Of a stretch of 64,000 nt of DNA, positions 8,823-17,260 are shown piece by piece. This DNA comes from Actinotalea caeni. GTDB lineage: Bacteria; Actinomycetota; Actinomycetes; Actinomycetales; Beutenbergiaceae. Every line of letters starts with the position of its first letter. Position 1 is the first letter of the stretch. The notes beneath the pieces were generated by a model. It was not told the DNA's origin, searched no databases, and saw nothing but the letters and a program-made list of their open reading frames with translations. Both the position numbers and the translations under genes were made by a program. The DNA lies in NCBI RefSeq assembly GCF_009733795.1, contig NZ_WNXX01000012.1, forward strand, positions 1 through 64,000, given 5' to 3'.

Positions 8823-9506
8823 TCAGAGGACGCCGCAGGCGGAGCCCCACGCGGTGTAGTGGTTGAGCGCCACGTACCGCCACACGTAGGAGGAGAACGC
8901 ACCGGAGGAGGGCGCGTAGACCGACAGGCTGCGCTGCGTGCCGTTGCTGTAGCTCGCGGTCGAGCTGGTCGCGAGCGTCGTGCCGGTCGGGCAGCCGGAG
9001 GCGCTGGAGGAGATCTTGTAGATCCGCAGGTACGCCTTGACCGTGCCGGAGCCGTTGTAGCGGAAGCTGGTCGTCACGTAGCTGCCCGACCGCGAGATGC
9101 ACAGCGTGCCGGGCCCGGACGTCGTCGAGCAGTCGCTGCCGGGCGCGACGGTCGTCCGCAGCCCGCTGCCGGCGACCATGCTGGAGTCGAGCCCGCCGCA
9201 CCGCTCCTCGCGCTCGACCACGGGGACGGCCAGGTCCGCGGGGGCGCCGATCGCCGCGTTCAGCTCGGGGTCGACGACCTCGGTCACCTCGACGTCGACC
9301 AGCCGGCAGCCCTGCTGCGCCGAGATCGCGGCCCAGTCGGTAGCCTCGATCTCGGCGACGGCGTCGTCGGCCGCCTCGTACCACTCGGCGGCACCGATCT
9401 CGTCGGCACGCGTGCCCGCGCTCGCGGGAGCGGCCGCGACCCCGAGCACCAGGAGCCCGAGCACACCGATGCACGCCGACACCCGACGAACGACACCTCG
9501 AGACAT
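8823..9506 (-). CDS. Secreted protein of unknown function
   Basis: I do not recognise a family. The 227-residue product starts with a classic Sec signal peptide: a basic MSRGVVRR, a hydrophobic core ACIGVLGLLVLGVAA, and an ASA cleavage site near residue 30. The mature part is rich in Ser, Thr and Gly and has seven Cys, which may form disulfides outside the cell; the C-terminus ends GSACGVL. ATG 9506 is preferred because AAGG lies at the right spacing and the signal peptide begins there; a GTG at 9533 has poor spacing. It diverges from the ECF sigma factor gene across 113 bases, so the sigma factor may control it. Confidence 0.72.
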   Translation of the reverse strand: MSRGVVRRVSACIGVLGLLVLGVAAAPASAGTRADEIGAAEWYEAADDAVAEIEATDWAAISAQQGCRLVDVEVTEVVDPELNAAIGAPADLAVPVVEREERCGGLDSSMVAGSGLRTTVAPGSDCSTTSGPGTLCISRSGSYVTTSFRYNGSGTVKAYLRIYKISSSASGCPTGTTLATSSTASYSNGTQRSLSVYAPSSGAFSSYVWRYVALNHYTAWGSACGVL

Positions 9507-9544
9507 CCGACCTTGATACACCACGGTAGGCACCCCTTCCCTGC

Positions 9545-9559
9545 GACGTGATCCACGTC
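9545..9559. promoter_or_regulatory. Inverted repeat between secreted-protein gene and sigma factor gene
   Basis: GACGTG-ATC-CACGTC is a perfect 6-base inverted repeat midway between the divergent genes at 9506 and 9620. It lies in the only spacer available for both promoters, so it may be an operator. No matching regulator is identified. Confidence 0.35.
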
Positions 9560-9619
9560 ACATGTAATCAGATGCAGTGGAGCGGACATCGACACACGTG
9601 AGGCGGGACGGGACGACGG

Positions 9620-10132
9620 ATGAAGGCCGGCAAGCGGGCGCGGTTCGAGGAGCTGTACTGGCGCCACCACCGCGAGCTGGCCGCCTTCATCCGTCGCCGG
9701 GTCCCACCCGACGCGGTCGAAGACGTCCTGGCGGAGGTCTTCGTCGTGGCATGGCGGAGGTTGAGCGACATCCCCGTGGAGGCACGTGCGTGGCTGTACG
9801 GGGTGGCGCGCAACGTCATCAGGAACACCTACAGGGCGGAGGCGAGGCAGCGTGCCTTGCACGTACGGATCGCCGAGGAGGCCGGTAGCGCGCCCGCGCA
9901 CACCGACGGCTTCGACGACGCGATCGCCTCGCGGACCGATCTGGGGCGGGCCTGGAACCAGCTGTCCGAGACGGAGCAGGAGGTGATCGCGCTGGTGGCA
10001 TGGGACGGACTGAGCAACGCCGAGTCCGCCCAGGTGCTCGGTGTCACCACCTCGGCGTTCGCCGTGCGCCTGTTCCGGGCTCGGCGACGACTGCTCCATC
10101 TCCTCGAGCGCAGCACGGGGGGTGCTCGATGA
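9620..10132 (+). CDS. ECF RNA polymerase sigma factor
   Basis: A 170-residue group-4 sigma-70 factor that would redirect RNA polymerase to a small set of promoters. Region 2 is seen in FEELYWRHHRELAAFIRR and VEDVLAEVFVVAWRRL (about 9-48). Region 4 has the helix-turn-helix LSETEQEVIALVAWDGLSNAESAQVLGVTTSAFAVRLFRARRRL (about 115-158). Sigma region 3 is absent, as expected. The downstream gene overlaps by ATGA and encodes a one-pass membrane protein, the usual position of an anti-sigma factor. A longer overlapping frame from 9577 lacks sigma homology and was ignored. Confidence 0.88.
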   Translation: MKAGKRARFEELYWRHHRELAAFIRRRVPPDAVEDVLAEVFVVAWRRLSDIPVEARAWLYGVARNVIRNTYRAEARQRALHVRIAEEAGSAPAHTDGFDDAIASRTDLGRAWNQLSETEQEVIALVAWDGLSNAESAQVLGVTTSAFAVRLFRARRRLLHLLERSTGGAR

Positions 10133-10905
10133 GGCAGCCGCTGCTGGACGCCGTGCGCGGCCTCGATCCCGCGGCCGACGGCCCGGAGATCGACGGCGAG
10201 GCGATGCTCGCCCGCATCCGGGAGGAGGTGCACAGCGCGGCCCAGGCCGACGTGACGCACCTCCTCCCGCCGCGTCGCTCGCGCCCGGCGCAGCGCCTGG
10301 CGATGGGCGCGGCCGCGCTGACCGTGGTCGTCGCCGTCGCGATCGCGCTGGTGCTGACCTCCTCGGGCCCGCGCGCCTACGCGACGTGGGCTGCGGAGCC
10401 GACGCTCGTGCCGGTCGCCGAGGCGGCCGCCGAGTGCCCGGACACCGAGCCGGGCACGCCGCCGGTGCCGGTCGAGCCGGTGCTCGCCGAGCAGCGCGGG
10501 TCCTACACGTTCGTCGTGCTGAGCGGCGAGGGCGTGTTCGTCCGGTGCCTGGCCTCGACGGCGGGCGAGGAGAGGTTCGTGGTCGCCGAGGGTGCCCGCA
10601 CGCCGTCGCCGTCCGACCTCGAGCTCGGCACCGCGCCGGTGCTCGTGCTCGACCCGGGCGCGGTCTGGGCACGCGAGGCCGGCGAGGGGCCGATCACCAC
10701 GGTGGTGGGCCTGGCGGCCGACGACGTCACCGCGGTCGAGGTCTCGACGGTCGACGGCGTGACGGCCGAGGCCTCGCTCGACGACGGCTGGTGGTCGGTG
10801 TGGTTCCCGGGCGACGTCGAGATCGCCGACGGGCTCCTCGTCACCACGCCCGACGGCGAGAGCACGTTGAGCCTGGCCGGTCTGATCGCGCCGGGGCTCG
10901 GCTGA
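10129..10905 (+). CDS. Single-pass membrane protein, probable partner of the ECF sigma factor
   Basis: No family recognised. The 258-residue protein has a cytoplasmic N-terminus of about 60 residues (LLDAVRGLDP... EAMLARIREEV), one transmembrane helix at about 61-79 (AAALTVVVAVAIALVLT), and a long extracytoplasmic domain. This layout, together with translational coupling (ATGA overlap) to the sigma gene, matches small actinobacterial membrane proteins that sit downstream of SigE-like ECF factors. A zinc-binding HxxxCxxC anti-sigma motif is not seen, so anti-sigma function is only inferred. Confidence 0.75.
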   Translation: MRQPLLDAVRGLDPAADGPEIDGEAMLARIREEVHSAAQADVTHLLPPRRSRPAQRLAMGAAALTVVVAVAIALVLTSSGPRAYATWAAEPTLVPVAEAAAECPDTEPGTPPVPVEPVLAEQRGSYTFVVLSGEGVFVRCLASTAGEERFVVAEGARTPSPSDLELGTAPVLVLDPGAVWAREAGEGPITTVVGLAADDVTAVEVSTVDGVTAEASLDDGWWSVWFPGDVEIADGLLVTTPDGESTLSLAGLIAPGLG

Positions 10906-10916
10906 GCCGGGTGTCC

Positions 10917-10933
10917 GCGGGCTGAGCGCCCGC
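10917..10933 (+). terminator. Possible terminator hairpin after the sigma operon
   Basis: GCGGGC-TGAGC-GCCCGC forms a perfect 6-base-pair hairpin 12 bases after the stop at 10905. There is no T-run. Its left arm overlaps a longer 9-base inverted repeat (10911-10919 with 10978-10986), so alternative folds are possible. Confidence 0.4.
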
Positions 10934-10985
10934 GCCCGCCCGTGCGTGCCCGGGCCACCGATGCGTACCATGGTGCACGCGGACA

Positions 10986-11030
10986 CCGAGGCCGATCTGC
11001 CTCGGCGCTCCCGGCTGGGTCTTGGCCGGG
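10986..11030 (+). promoter_or_regulatory. Structured leader before the F420-0 ABC importer
   Basis: Two perfect hairpins lie in tandem upstream of the transporter start at 11085: CCGAGGC with GCCTCGG (10986-10992/10999-11005) and CCCGGC with GCCGGG (11010-11015/11025-11030). A TACCAT hexamer at 10966-10971 could be the -10 box, placing both hairpins in a 5' leader of about 107 bases. No known riboswitch consensus was recognised, and the cobalamin box is absent. Confidence 0.45.
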
Positions 11031-11084
11031 CGTCCCCGGCCACGTCGCCGGATGCCCTCCCCTGCCCGGACCGCCTGGAGCACG

Positions 11085-12125
11085 ATGTCTGCACCCTCCC
11101 TCCTCCGCGCCCCCGCTGGTGCGCACCCGTCGCGTCCGCGTGCCGCGTCGCTCGTCGTCGCGGCGGCGCTGCTGCTCGCCGGCTGCGCCGGTGGCGGTGA
11201 CGCCGCCGGCCCGACCGAGGCGGCGCCCCCACCCGGCGCGGACGACGGCTACCCCGTCACGGTCGACAACTGCGGCACCGAGGTGACGCTCGAGGCACCG
11301 CCCGAGCGGATCGTCACCGTCAAGTCCTCGACGACCGAGCTCGTGCTCGCGCTCGGGGCGGCCGACCGGCTCGTCGGGGCCGCCTTCCTCGACGGCCCGT
11401 TCCCGCCCGACCTGGCCGAGGCCGGTGCCGACGTCCCGATCCTCTCCGAGCGGGCGCCGTCGGCGGAGGTCGTGCTCGCGGCCGAGCCCGACCTGGTCTT
11501 CGCGGGCTGGGAGTCGCACTTCGCGGCCGACACCATCGGCGACCGGGCCGAGCTCGCCGATCTCGGCGTCGCCACCTACGTCGCGCCGGCCGCGTGCCAG
11601 GGCGACGGGTACCGGCCGGACCCGCTGACCTTCGACGACGTGTTCGCGCACGTGCTGGAGGCCGGCGAGCTGCTGGGCGCCCGCGAGGAGGCCGCCGCGC
11701 TCGTCGAGGAGCAGCGTGCCGCGCTCGCCGAGGTCCAGCCCTCGACCGCCGGTCTCACCGCGCTGTGGTACTCCTCCGGGTCCGACACCCCGTTCGTCGG
11801 CGGTGGCAGCGGCGCGCCGCAGATGATCATGGACGCCGTCGGGCTGGAGAACATCGCCGCCGACATCGACGCCGGCTGGGGCTCGATCGGGTGGGAGACC
11901 GTCGCCGCCGCCGAGCCCGACGTCGTCGTGCTGGTCGACTCGGCGTGGAACACCGCCGAGCACAAGATCGAGGTGCTGGAGTCGAACCCGGTGACGGCGG
12001 CGCTGCCCGCGGTCGCCGAGGGCCGGTACCTGGTGGTGGAGTTCGCGGCCACCGAGGCCGGCGTCCGCAACGTCGACGCGGTGGCGTCGCTCGCGCAGCA
12101 GCTCGTGGAGGTGCCGCTGCCGTGA
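11085..12125 (+). CDS. ABC transporter substrate-binding lipoprotein, proposed F420-0 importer
   Basis: A 346-residue FecB/BtuF-type binding protein. The signal peptide ends in the lipobox LLLAGC (Cys near residue 32), so it is a lipid-anchored extracytoplasmic receptor. The mature part begins with VDNCGTEVTLEAPPERIVT, a beginning shared by siderophore- and cobalamin-type receptors. ATG 11085 has GGAG 5 bases upstream; the open frame further upstream lacks a signal peptide at the right place. It is followed by a permease and an ATPase with 4-base overlaps. Three-gene cassettes of this type next to cofE and an F420-dependent G6PDH were proposed, from comparative genomics, to import F420-0. cofE and fgd are 1.4 kb away here, which supports that reading. 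Confidence 0.82.
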   Translation: MSAPSLLRAPAGAHPSRPRAASLVVAAALLLAGCAGGGDAAGPTEAAPPPGADDGYPVTVDNCGTEVTLEAPPERIVTVKSSTTELVLALGAADRLVGAAFLDGPFPPDLAEAGADVPILSERAPSAEVVLAAEPDLVFAGWESHFAADTIGDRAELADLGVATYVAPAACQGDGYRPDPLTFDDVFAHVLEAGELLGAREEAAALVEEQRAALAEVQPSTAGLTALWYSSGSDTPFVGGGSGAPQMIMDAVGLENIAADIDAGWGSIGWETVAAAEPDVVVLVDSAWNTAEHKIEVLESNPVTAALPAVAEGRYLVVEFAATEAGVRNVDAVASLAQQLVEVPLP

Positions 12126-13255
12126 CCACCGTCCGCGTCCCCACCGCGGCGTCGGCCGCGCGCACCGGCGTGGTCGCGCGGCCGCGCGGGAGTCGGGTGC
12201 CGTGGCTGCTCGTGGGGCTGGCGGTGCTGGTCGTGTCGCTGCTGCTCGCGCTCGTCGTGGGTCCCGCCTCGGTGGCGGGTCCCGCCCCGATCACGCCGGG
12301 CGACGTGCTCGCCTCGGGCTGGCACCACGTCTCGGCGTGGCTCGCCGAGCGCGGCCTGCCGGTCGCGGTGGCGGAGAACCCGCTGAGCCGGGTGCGCGAC
12401 GCGATCATCTGGGAGGGCCGCGCACCGCGGGCGGTCGCCGCGGTGCTCGTCGGCGCGGGGCTGGCGCTGTGCGGCGTCGTGCTGCAGGCCGCGACGCGCA
12501 ACCCGCTCGCCGACCCCTACCTGCTCGGCATCTCCTCCGGGGCGGCGCTCGGCGCGGTGGCGGTGCTCGTGCTCGGGGTGGCGGTGCCGCTGCCGGTCGC
12601 GGCGTTCGCGGGGGCCGTGCTCGCGCTGCTGGCGACGCTGGGGCTGGCGGGGATCGGCGGCCGGCTCACCGCGACCCGCGCCGTGCTCGCGGGTGTCGCC
12701 GTCGGCCAGGCGGCCGCCGCGGGCGTCTCGTTCGTGATCTTCTCCACGGCGCAGGGCGACTCCTACCGCGACATCCTCGGCTGGCTGATGGGGACCTTCG
12801 GCGCGGTGAGCTGGAGCTCGGTGCTGATCGCCGCGGTGGCGGTCGTCGTCCTGGGTGGGGCGCTGCTCGGTTTCGGCCGCACGCTGGACGCGTTCTCGTT
12901 CGGCGACGTCGCGGCGACGGCGCTCGGCGTGCACGTCGTGCGCACCCGCTGGCTGCTGCTGGTGCTGAGCGCGCTGCTCACCGGTGCGCTGGTGAGCGTG
13001 AGCGGCGCGATCGGCTTCGTCGGGCTCACCGTCCCGCACGTGGTGCGGCTGCTGCTGGGGCCCGGCCGCTCCGGCAACGCGGCCGTCGCGCGCACGAGCG
13101 CCGCGGTCGGCGGGGTGTTCCTGCTGTGGGCCGACACGGTCGCCCGCACCGCGTTCGCGCCGCTCGACGTCCCGGTCGGGGTGCTCACCGCGCTGCTCGG
13201 CGCCCCGGTGTTCGCGATCCTCCTCATGCGCAGCCGACGGCGGGGCGAGGCATGA
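12122..13255 (+). CDS. ABC transporter permease (FecCD/BtuC family), proposed F420-0 importer
   Basis: A 377-residue integral membrane protein of the FecCD family, with about ten predicted hydrophobic helices. Typical motifs are visible: RAPRAVAAVLVGAGLALCGVVLQ, NPLADPYLLGISSGAALGA, and near the end GFVGLTVPHVVRLLLG followed by VPVGVLTALLGAPVFAILL. The GTG start at 12122 overlaps the receptor stop as GTGA, so the two are translationally coupled. It would form the channel of the importer with the receptor before it and the ATPase after it. The substrate is inferred from linkage to cofE and fgd, not from sequence alone; a corrinoid or iron chelate is the alternative. Confidence 0.85.
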   Translation: MTTVRVPTAASAARTGVVARPRGSRVPWLLVGLAVLVVSLLLALVVGPASVAGPAPITPGDVLASGWHHVSAWLAERGLPVAVAENPLSRVRDAIIWEGRAPRAVAAVLVGAGLALCGVVLQAATRNPLADPYLLGISSGAALGAVAVLVLGVAVPLPVAAFAGAVLALLATLGLAGIGGRLTATRAVLAGVAVGQAAAAGVSFVIFSTAQGDSYRDILGWLMGTFGAVSWSSVLIAAVAVVVLGGALLGFGRTLDAFSFGDVAATALGVHVVRTRWLLLVLSALLTGALVSVSGAIGFVGLTVPHVVRLLLGPGRSGNAAVARTSAAVGGVFLLWADTVARTAFAPLDVPVGVLTALLGAPVFAILLMRSRRRGEA

Positions 13256-14046
13256 CGCTGCTGGCGACCGACCTGACTGCCGAGGGTCTCGGCTACCGCG
13301 TCGACGGGCTGGAGCTGCTGCGCGGCGCGTCGCTGCACCTGCGCGCCGGTACGGTCACCGGTCTGCTCGGGCCCAACGGCTCCGGCAAGTCGACGTTGCT
13401 GCGCGTGGTCGTCGGCGCGCTGCCCGCGAGCGCGGGCACGCTCGCGGTCACCGAGGACGGGCTCGCGCACGACCTGACCGCGATGCGTCGCCGGGACCGG
13501 GCGCAGCGGCTCGCGCTCGTCGAGCAGGACGCCCACGCCGAGGTGCCGCTGCGGGTGCGCGACGTCGTCGCGCTCGGGCGGATCCCGCACGAGCGCCGGT
13601 TCGGCGCCGCGGACGGGGCCGCGGACGCCGTCGTGCACGAGGCGATCGAGCGCGCGGGCGTCGCCGACCTGGCCGACCGGTCGTTCGACACGCTCTCGGG
13701 CGGCGAGCGGCAGCGCGTCCAGCTGGCGCGCGCGCTCGCGCAGCAGCCGCGGGTGCTGCTGCTGGACGAGCCGACCAACCACCTCGACCTCGCCGCGCAG
13801 CTCGACATGGTGCGGCTGGTGCGCGAGGTGGCCGACGCGGGCGTCGCGGTGCTGGTCGCGCTGCACGACCTCGCGCAGGCGGCGTCGCTGTGCGACGAGG
13901 TGGTCGTGCTGCACGGCGGCGAGGTGGCCGCGGTCGGCGAGCCGGTCGCGGTGCTCTCCCCCGCGCTGCTGGCCGAGGTGTGGCGCGTGCGCGGCGAGTG
14001 GGTCACGGGCGAGCGCGGCCGCGCGCTCGTGGTCTCGCCGCTCTAG
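13252..14046 (+). CDS. ABC transporter ATP-binding protein, proposed F420-0 importer
   Basis: A 264-residue ATPase that energises the importer. Walker A GPNGSGKST is at about residues 42-50, the signature motif LSGGERQRVQLARAL near 145-159, Walker B LLLDEPTNHLD near 168-178, and the switch His in ALHDLAQA. The ATG overlaps the permease stop as ATGA. The gene ends in TAG at 14044-14046 and converges head-on with the metallo-hydrolase, whose reading frame continues into its antisense strand with no stop. The ATPase is of the cobalamin/siderophore subgroup; the F420-0 assignment rests on context. Confidence 0.87.
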   Translation: MTLLATDLTAEGLGYRVDGLELLRGASLHLRAGTVTGLLGPNGSGKSTLLRVVVGALPASAGTLAVTEDGLAHDLTAMRRRDRAQRLALVEQDAHAEVPLRVRDVVALGRIPHERRFGAADGAADAVVHEAIERAGVADLADRSFDTLSGGERQRVQLARALAQQPRVLLLDEPTNHLDLAAQLDMVRLVREVADAGVAVLVALHDLAQAASLCDEVVVLHGGEVAAVGEPVAVLSPALLAEVWRVRGEWVTGERGRALVVSPL

Positions 14047-14820
14047 CCCGACCGGGCGGGGCGTGCCCGGCTCGCCGCGCACCAGTCGCTGCAGGTGCGC
14101 GTGGTGCTCCGCCATGCCGGGGTGGCCGATCCTAGGGTCGTCGGAGTCGCCGCGGGTCATGAGGTCGTCGAGGTAGCGCCGGTCGGCGTCGAGCCGGGCG
14201 AGCGGGTCGTGGGTCGGGTGGCCGTGGCCCGGCACGAGCACCTCGGCGCGCGCGACCCAGGGTGCGAGCGCGTCGAGCCCGGCGAGGTAGGCGGGCAGGT
14301 CGTCGGGTCCACACGGCAGCGGCAGCTCGACGTCGGAGAGCATGTCGCCGGCGAGCAGGACACCGCGGTCGGCCAGCCGCACCGCGGTGTGCCCGGGCGC
14401 GTGGCCGTCGTGCACGACGATCTCGACCGCCTCCCACGGCGCGGGCAGCCGGTCGCCGTCGACCGCCTCGACGGCTCCGAGCAGCGCGAGCAGCTCGGGC
14501 GGCCAGCCGGGGCCCATCTGGTCGAGCAGGGTGGCGCGCTCGCTCGCCGCGAGCGCGGCCGTGCGCGGCGACGCCCACCGCGGCGCGGCGCCGAACCGCG
14601 GGTGCCAGAGCAGGTGGTCGTGGTGGGCGTGCGTGCTGAACCCGGCGGTCACCGTCAGCCCGCGCTCGTCGAGCAGGTCGGCCAGCCGTGCCAGCTCGCT
14701 GGGCCGCCAGGCGGGGTCGACGAGGAGCGCGTGCTCGCCGTCGACGACGACGGTCGACGTCGTCGTGTCGATCGCGCTGGTCGTCACCAGCACGCCGGGT
14801 GCGACCTCGACGGCGGTCAC
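14047..14820 (-). CDS. MBL-fold metallo-hydrolase (3' end unresolved)
   Basis: A beta-lactamase-fold hydrolase with the dinuclear metal motif THAHHDH (about residue 56) and the downstream metal ligands HAPGHTAVRLADRGVLLAGDMLSD and GHGHPTHD. GTG 14820 overlaps the upstream stop as GTGA. Homologous length should end soon after HHAHLQRLV, but this frame has no stop there: it stays open through the antisense of the ATPase gene as far as 12763. A TAG occurs in the neighbouring frame at about 14045, which hints at a late one-base frameshift. The right-hand boundary given here is therefore nominal. It may be co-transcribed with cofE and fgd; the substrate is unknown. Confidence 0.7.
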
Positions 14821-15425
14821 GAGGGGTCCCGGGTGGCGGCCACGTGGGCCAGGTACGCCTCGCCGCGCGGCGAGACCCGGTAGCCGACGGGGAAGCTGAG
14901 CGTGAGACCCAGGCCCTTGAGCTTGCGCACGTCGAGCTTGAACGGGTCGCGCTCGCGCCCGACCATCGCGGCGAGGTCGGGCGCGCGCCGCTCGGGGTGG
15001 GCCGCGATCAGCTCGAGCGTCTGCCGGGTCCAGGGGCCGATCGCCGACGCGCGGTCGAGCCGGTCCAGCCGTCGGGTGATCGCCTCGACGTCGGCCGGTG
15101 CGAGGTCGTCGTCGTGCGCGAGCTGGTCCCGCTCGTCGGGGCCGTCGTGCAGGTGGAAGGCGATCCGGTGGATCGGCAGCGTCTCCTCGCCCGGCAGCTC
15201 CCGCAGCAGCGCGGCCACGCTCGGGTAGCCGGCACGCACGGCGTCCGCGCGCGTGATCGCGCGGGCCGGCACCACCTCGACCGAGTCGATCGCGAGCCGG
15301 CCGACGACCGTGCGGTAGAGCCGGCCCGCGACCACCTGCGGCCGGCGCCACCGCCGGAACGTCAGCGTCAGCTCACCGGCCTCGACGGCCGCCTTGTCGC
15401 GCATCAGCATCCGCACGCGACCCAT
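14817..15425 (-). CDS. Hypothetical protein with ASCH-like N-terminal region
   Basis: A 202-residue protein of unknown function. The N-terminal ~80 residues (MRDKAAVEAGELTLTFRRW, RPQVVAGRLYRT, VVPARAITRADAVRAGY) resemble the beta-barrel ASCH domain, thought to bind RNA or modified nucleotides. The C-terminal half looks like a small winged-helix region ending GYRVSPRGEAYLAH. ATG 15425 is used, but a GTG three codons later is better spaced from GGGGAGG. It lies 21 bases downstream of cofE and overlaps the metallo-hydrolase by GTGA, so all four minus-strand genes may form one operon. A link to F420 is not shown. Confidence 0.65.
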   Translation of the reverse strand: MGRVRMLMRDKAAVEAGELTLTFRRWRRPQVVAGRLYRTVVGRLAIDSVEVVPARAITRADAVRAGYPSVAALLRELPGEETLPIHRIAFHLHDGPDERDQLAHDDDLAPADVEAITRRLDRLDRASAIGPWTRQTLELIAAHPERRAPDLAAMVGRERDPFKLDVRKLKGLGLTLSFPVGYRVSPRGEAYLAHVAATRDPS

Positions 15426-15446
15426 CCTCCCCGACGGTGGCCGCGG

Positions 15447-16181
15447 TCAGCCCCCGGTCCGGAACAGGTCCTCCTCGGGGCTGCGGATCGCGGCACGCGC
15501 GCCCGGTCCGTCCTCGGGCGTGATCCTCGCACCCGAGCCGCGCACGACGGCGACCGGTCGCCCAGCGACCTTGCCCTTGACGAGGTCGGCGGCCGCGGCG
15601 ATCTCGTCGGCGATCGCGACGGTCGTCGCCTGCAGCTCGCGGCCGTGGGAGTCACGGGTGCCGCGCAGGTCGGCGATCGGGTGGAAGCCGGCGACGCCGA
15701 TCGCGATGTCGGCGATGCCGCGCCGCCAGGGCCGACCGACGGTGTCGGTGACGACGACGCCGGGGCGCACGCCCAGCCGTGCGTTCAGGCCGCGCCGCAG
15801 CCGCCGCGCCGACTCGTCGGGGTCCTCGGGGAGCAGCAGCACGGTGCCGTTCGGGACGTTGCTGGCGTCGATGCCGGCGGCGGCGAGCACGAGCCCGTGG
15901 TGGGTCTCGACGATGCGCATGACCGAGCCGTCGGGGTTCTCGCGGCGCGCGACCTCGCGCACCGACTCGGCGTCGATCAGGGCCTCCCGGTCGGCGGCCC
16001 GGGCGAGCCGGCCCTCGGCCTTGGCGACGATCTTCGACGCGACCACGACGACGTCGTCGCCCGTGATGCCCTCGGAGCCGTCGGGCCACACGAGACCCGC
16101 GAGCAGCGGCGTCAGCACGGCCGCGAGGTCGGTGCCGGAGGTGATCTGGGGCAGCCCGTCGGGGGCCTGGGCGAGCAGCAA
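15447..16181 (-). CDS. cofE: Coenzyme F420-0:L-glutamate ligase
   Basis: GTP-dependent addition of glutamates to F420-0, giving F420 with a gamma-glutamyl tail. The 244-residue protein matches free-standing CofE, not the mycobacterial FbiB fusion, because no nitroreductase domain follows. Typical segments are [62 protein letters not shown] and the C-terminal half around [23 protein letters not shown]. The TTG start at 16181 is supported by AAAGGAG 5 bases upstream. It lies 13 bases after fgd. Together with the facing importer cassette it fits a salvage route in which F420-0 is taken up and then tailed. Confidence 0.92.
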   Translation of the reverse strand: MLLAQAPDGLPQITSGTDLAAVLTPLLAGLVWPDGSEGITGDDVVVVASKIVAKAEGRLARAADREALIDAESVREVARRENPDGSVMRIVETHHGLVLAAAGIDASNVPNGTVLLLPEDPDESARRLRRGLNARLGVRPGVVVTDTVGRPWRRGIADIAIGVAGFHPIADLRGTRDSHGRELQATTVAIADEIAAAADLVKGKVAGRPVAVVRGSGARITPEDGPGARAAIRSPEEDLFRTGG

Positions 16182-16194
16182 ACGAGCTCCTTTG

Positions 16195-17193
16195 TCAGCG
16201 GGTGAGCGCGGGCAGCACGTCGCGACCGAAGACCTCGATCCACTCGCGCTGGTTGCGCCCGACGTTGTGCAGGTAGACGCGGTCGAAGCCGAGGTCGAGG
16301 TAGCGCTGGATCTCCGCGCGGTGCAGGTCGGGGTCGGAGGAGATCACCATCGTCCCCGCGAAGTCCTCGGGCCGGACGGTCCGGGCGATCTGGGCGAGCA
16401 CGAACGGGCTGCGGATGTCGCCACCGGAGAACCGCATGGCGCCGTGCGGCCACTCACGCATCGCGTTGGCCATCGCCTCCTCGTCGGTCTCGGCCCAGGA
16501 CAGGTGCAGCTGCAGCACCCTCGTCATCGTCGCGGGGTCCTTGCCCGCGTCGCGGGCGCCCGCGGCGAAGCGCGAGAGCAGGGTGGCGATCTTGTCGGTC
16601 GGGGCGCCCGTCGTGATGAGGCCGTCGGCCAGCCGGCCCGCGCGGCGCGCGGTGACCGGGCCCGCGGTGGCGACGAGGATCTCGGGCGGCACCTCCGGCA
16701 TCGTCCACAGCCGGGTCGACTCCAGCTTGAAGTGCTCGCCGCTGTGCTTGTGGTCCTTGCCCTGCAGGCTCGCGGTGAAGAGCTTGTGGATGATGTCGAC
16801 CGCCTCGAACATCCGGTTGATCCGCTCGGCGGCCTCGGGCCAGTAGGGCGCGACGACGTGCTCGTTGATCGCCTCGCCGGAGCCGACGCCCAGCCAGTGC
16901 CGGCCCGGGTACATCGCCGCCAGCGTCGCGCTCGCCTGCGCGACGACCGCGGGGTGGTACCGGAACGTGGGCGCGGTGACGCCGGTGCCGAGGTCGCCGG
17001 TGGTGCGCTCGCCCGCGGCCGCCAGCACGTTCCAGACGAACGAGGCCTGGCCCTGCTGCGGCAGCCACGGCTGGAAGTGGTCGGCGGCCATGACGCCCGA
17101 GAAGCCGTGCCGCTCGGCGTGCTCGCAGTACTCGAGGACCTCGCGCGGGTGGAACTGCGCGAGCATCGCGGCGTACCCGATCGTGGCGCTCAC
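16195..17193 (-). CDS. fgd: F420-dependent glucose-6-phosphate dehydrogenase
   Basis: Oxidises glucose-6-phosphate while reducing F420, supplying F420H2 to other enzymes. This 332-residue luciferase-like monooxygenase (LLM) fold protein keeps the residues known from mycobacterial Fgd1: His and Trp in ADHFQPW (about 39 and 43) and Glu in [10 protein letters not shown] (about 107), plus [25 protein letters not shown] 17193 has AGGAGG a few bases upstream. A general F420-dependent LLM oxidoreductase is the alternative, but HFQPW and GSGEAxNE favour G6PDH. First gene of the cofE-containing operon. Confidence 0.9.
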   Translation of the reverse strand: MSATIGYAAMLAQFHPREVLEYCEHAERHGFSGVMAADHFQPWLPQQGQASFVWNVLAAAGERTTGDLGTGVTAPTFRYHPAVVAQASATLAAMYPGRHWLGVGSGEAINEHVVAPYWPEAAERINRMFEAVDIIHKLFTASLQGKDHKHSGEHFKLESTRLWTMPEVPPEILVATAGPVTARRAGRLADGLITTGAPTDKIATLLSRFAAGARDAGKDPATMTRVLQLHLSWAETDEEAMANAMREWPHGAMRFSGGDIRSPFVLAQIARTVRPEDFAGTMVISSDPDLHRAEIQRYLDLGFDRVYLHNVGRNQREWIEVFGRDVLPALTR

Positions 17194-17260
17194 CCGGCCT
17201 CCTCCTGCTGCGGCGACGGCGTTCGCACGTGCCGATCCTGCCAGGCCGCACCGGCGCGGC

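Noticed and set aside
10906-11084. Cobalamin riboswitch before the FecCD-type importer
   Set aside because: No B12-box or conserved GCCACTG-type elements were found, and cofE/fgd context points to F420-0.
12763-14046. Long minus-strand reading frame antisense to the ABC ATPase and permease
   Set aside because: It arises from the GC-rich third positions of the plus-strand genes. Only its first part (the metallo-hydrolase) has protein-family similarity.
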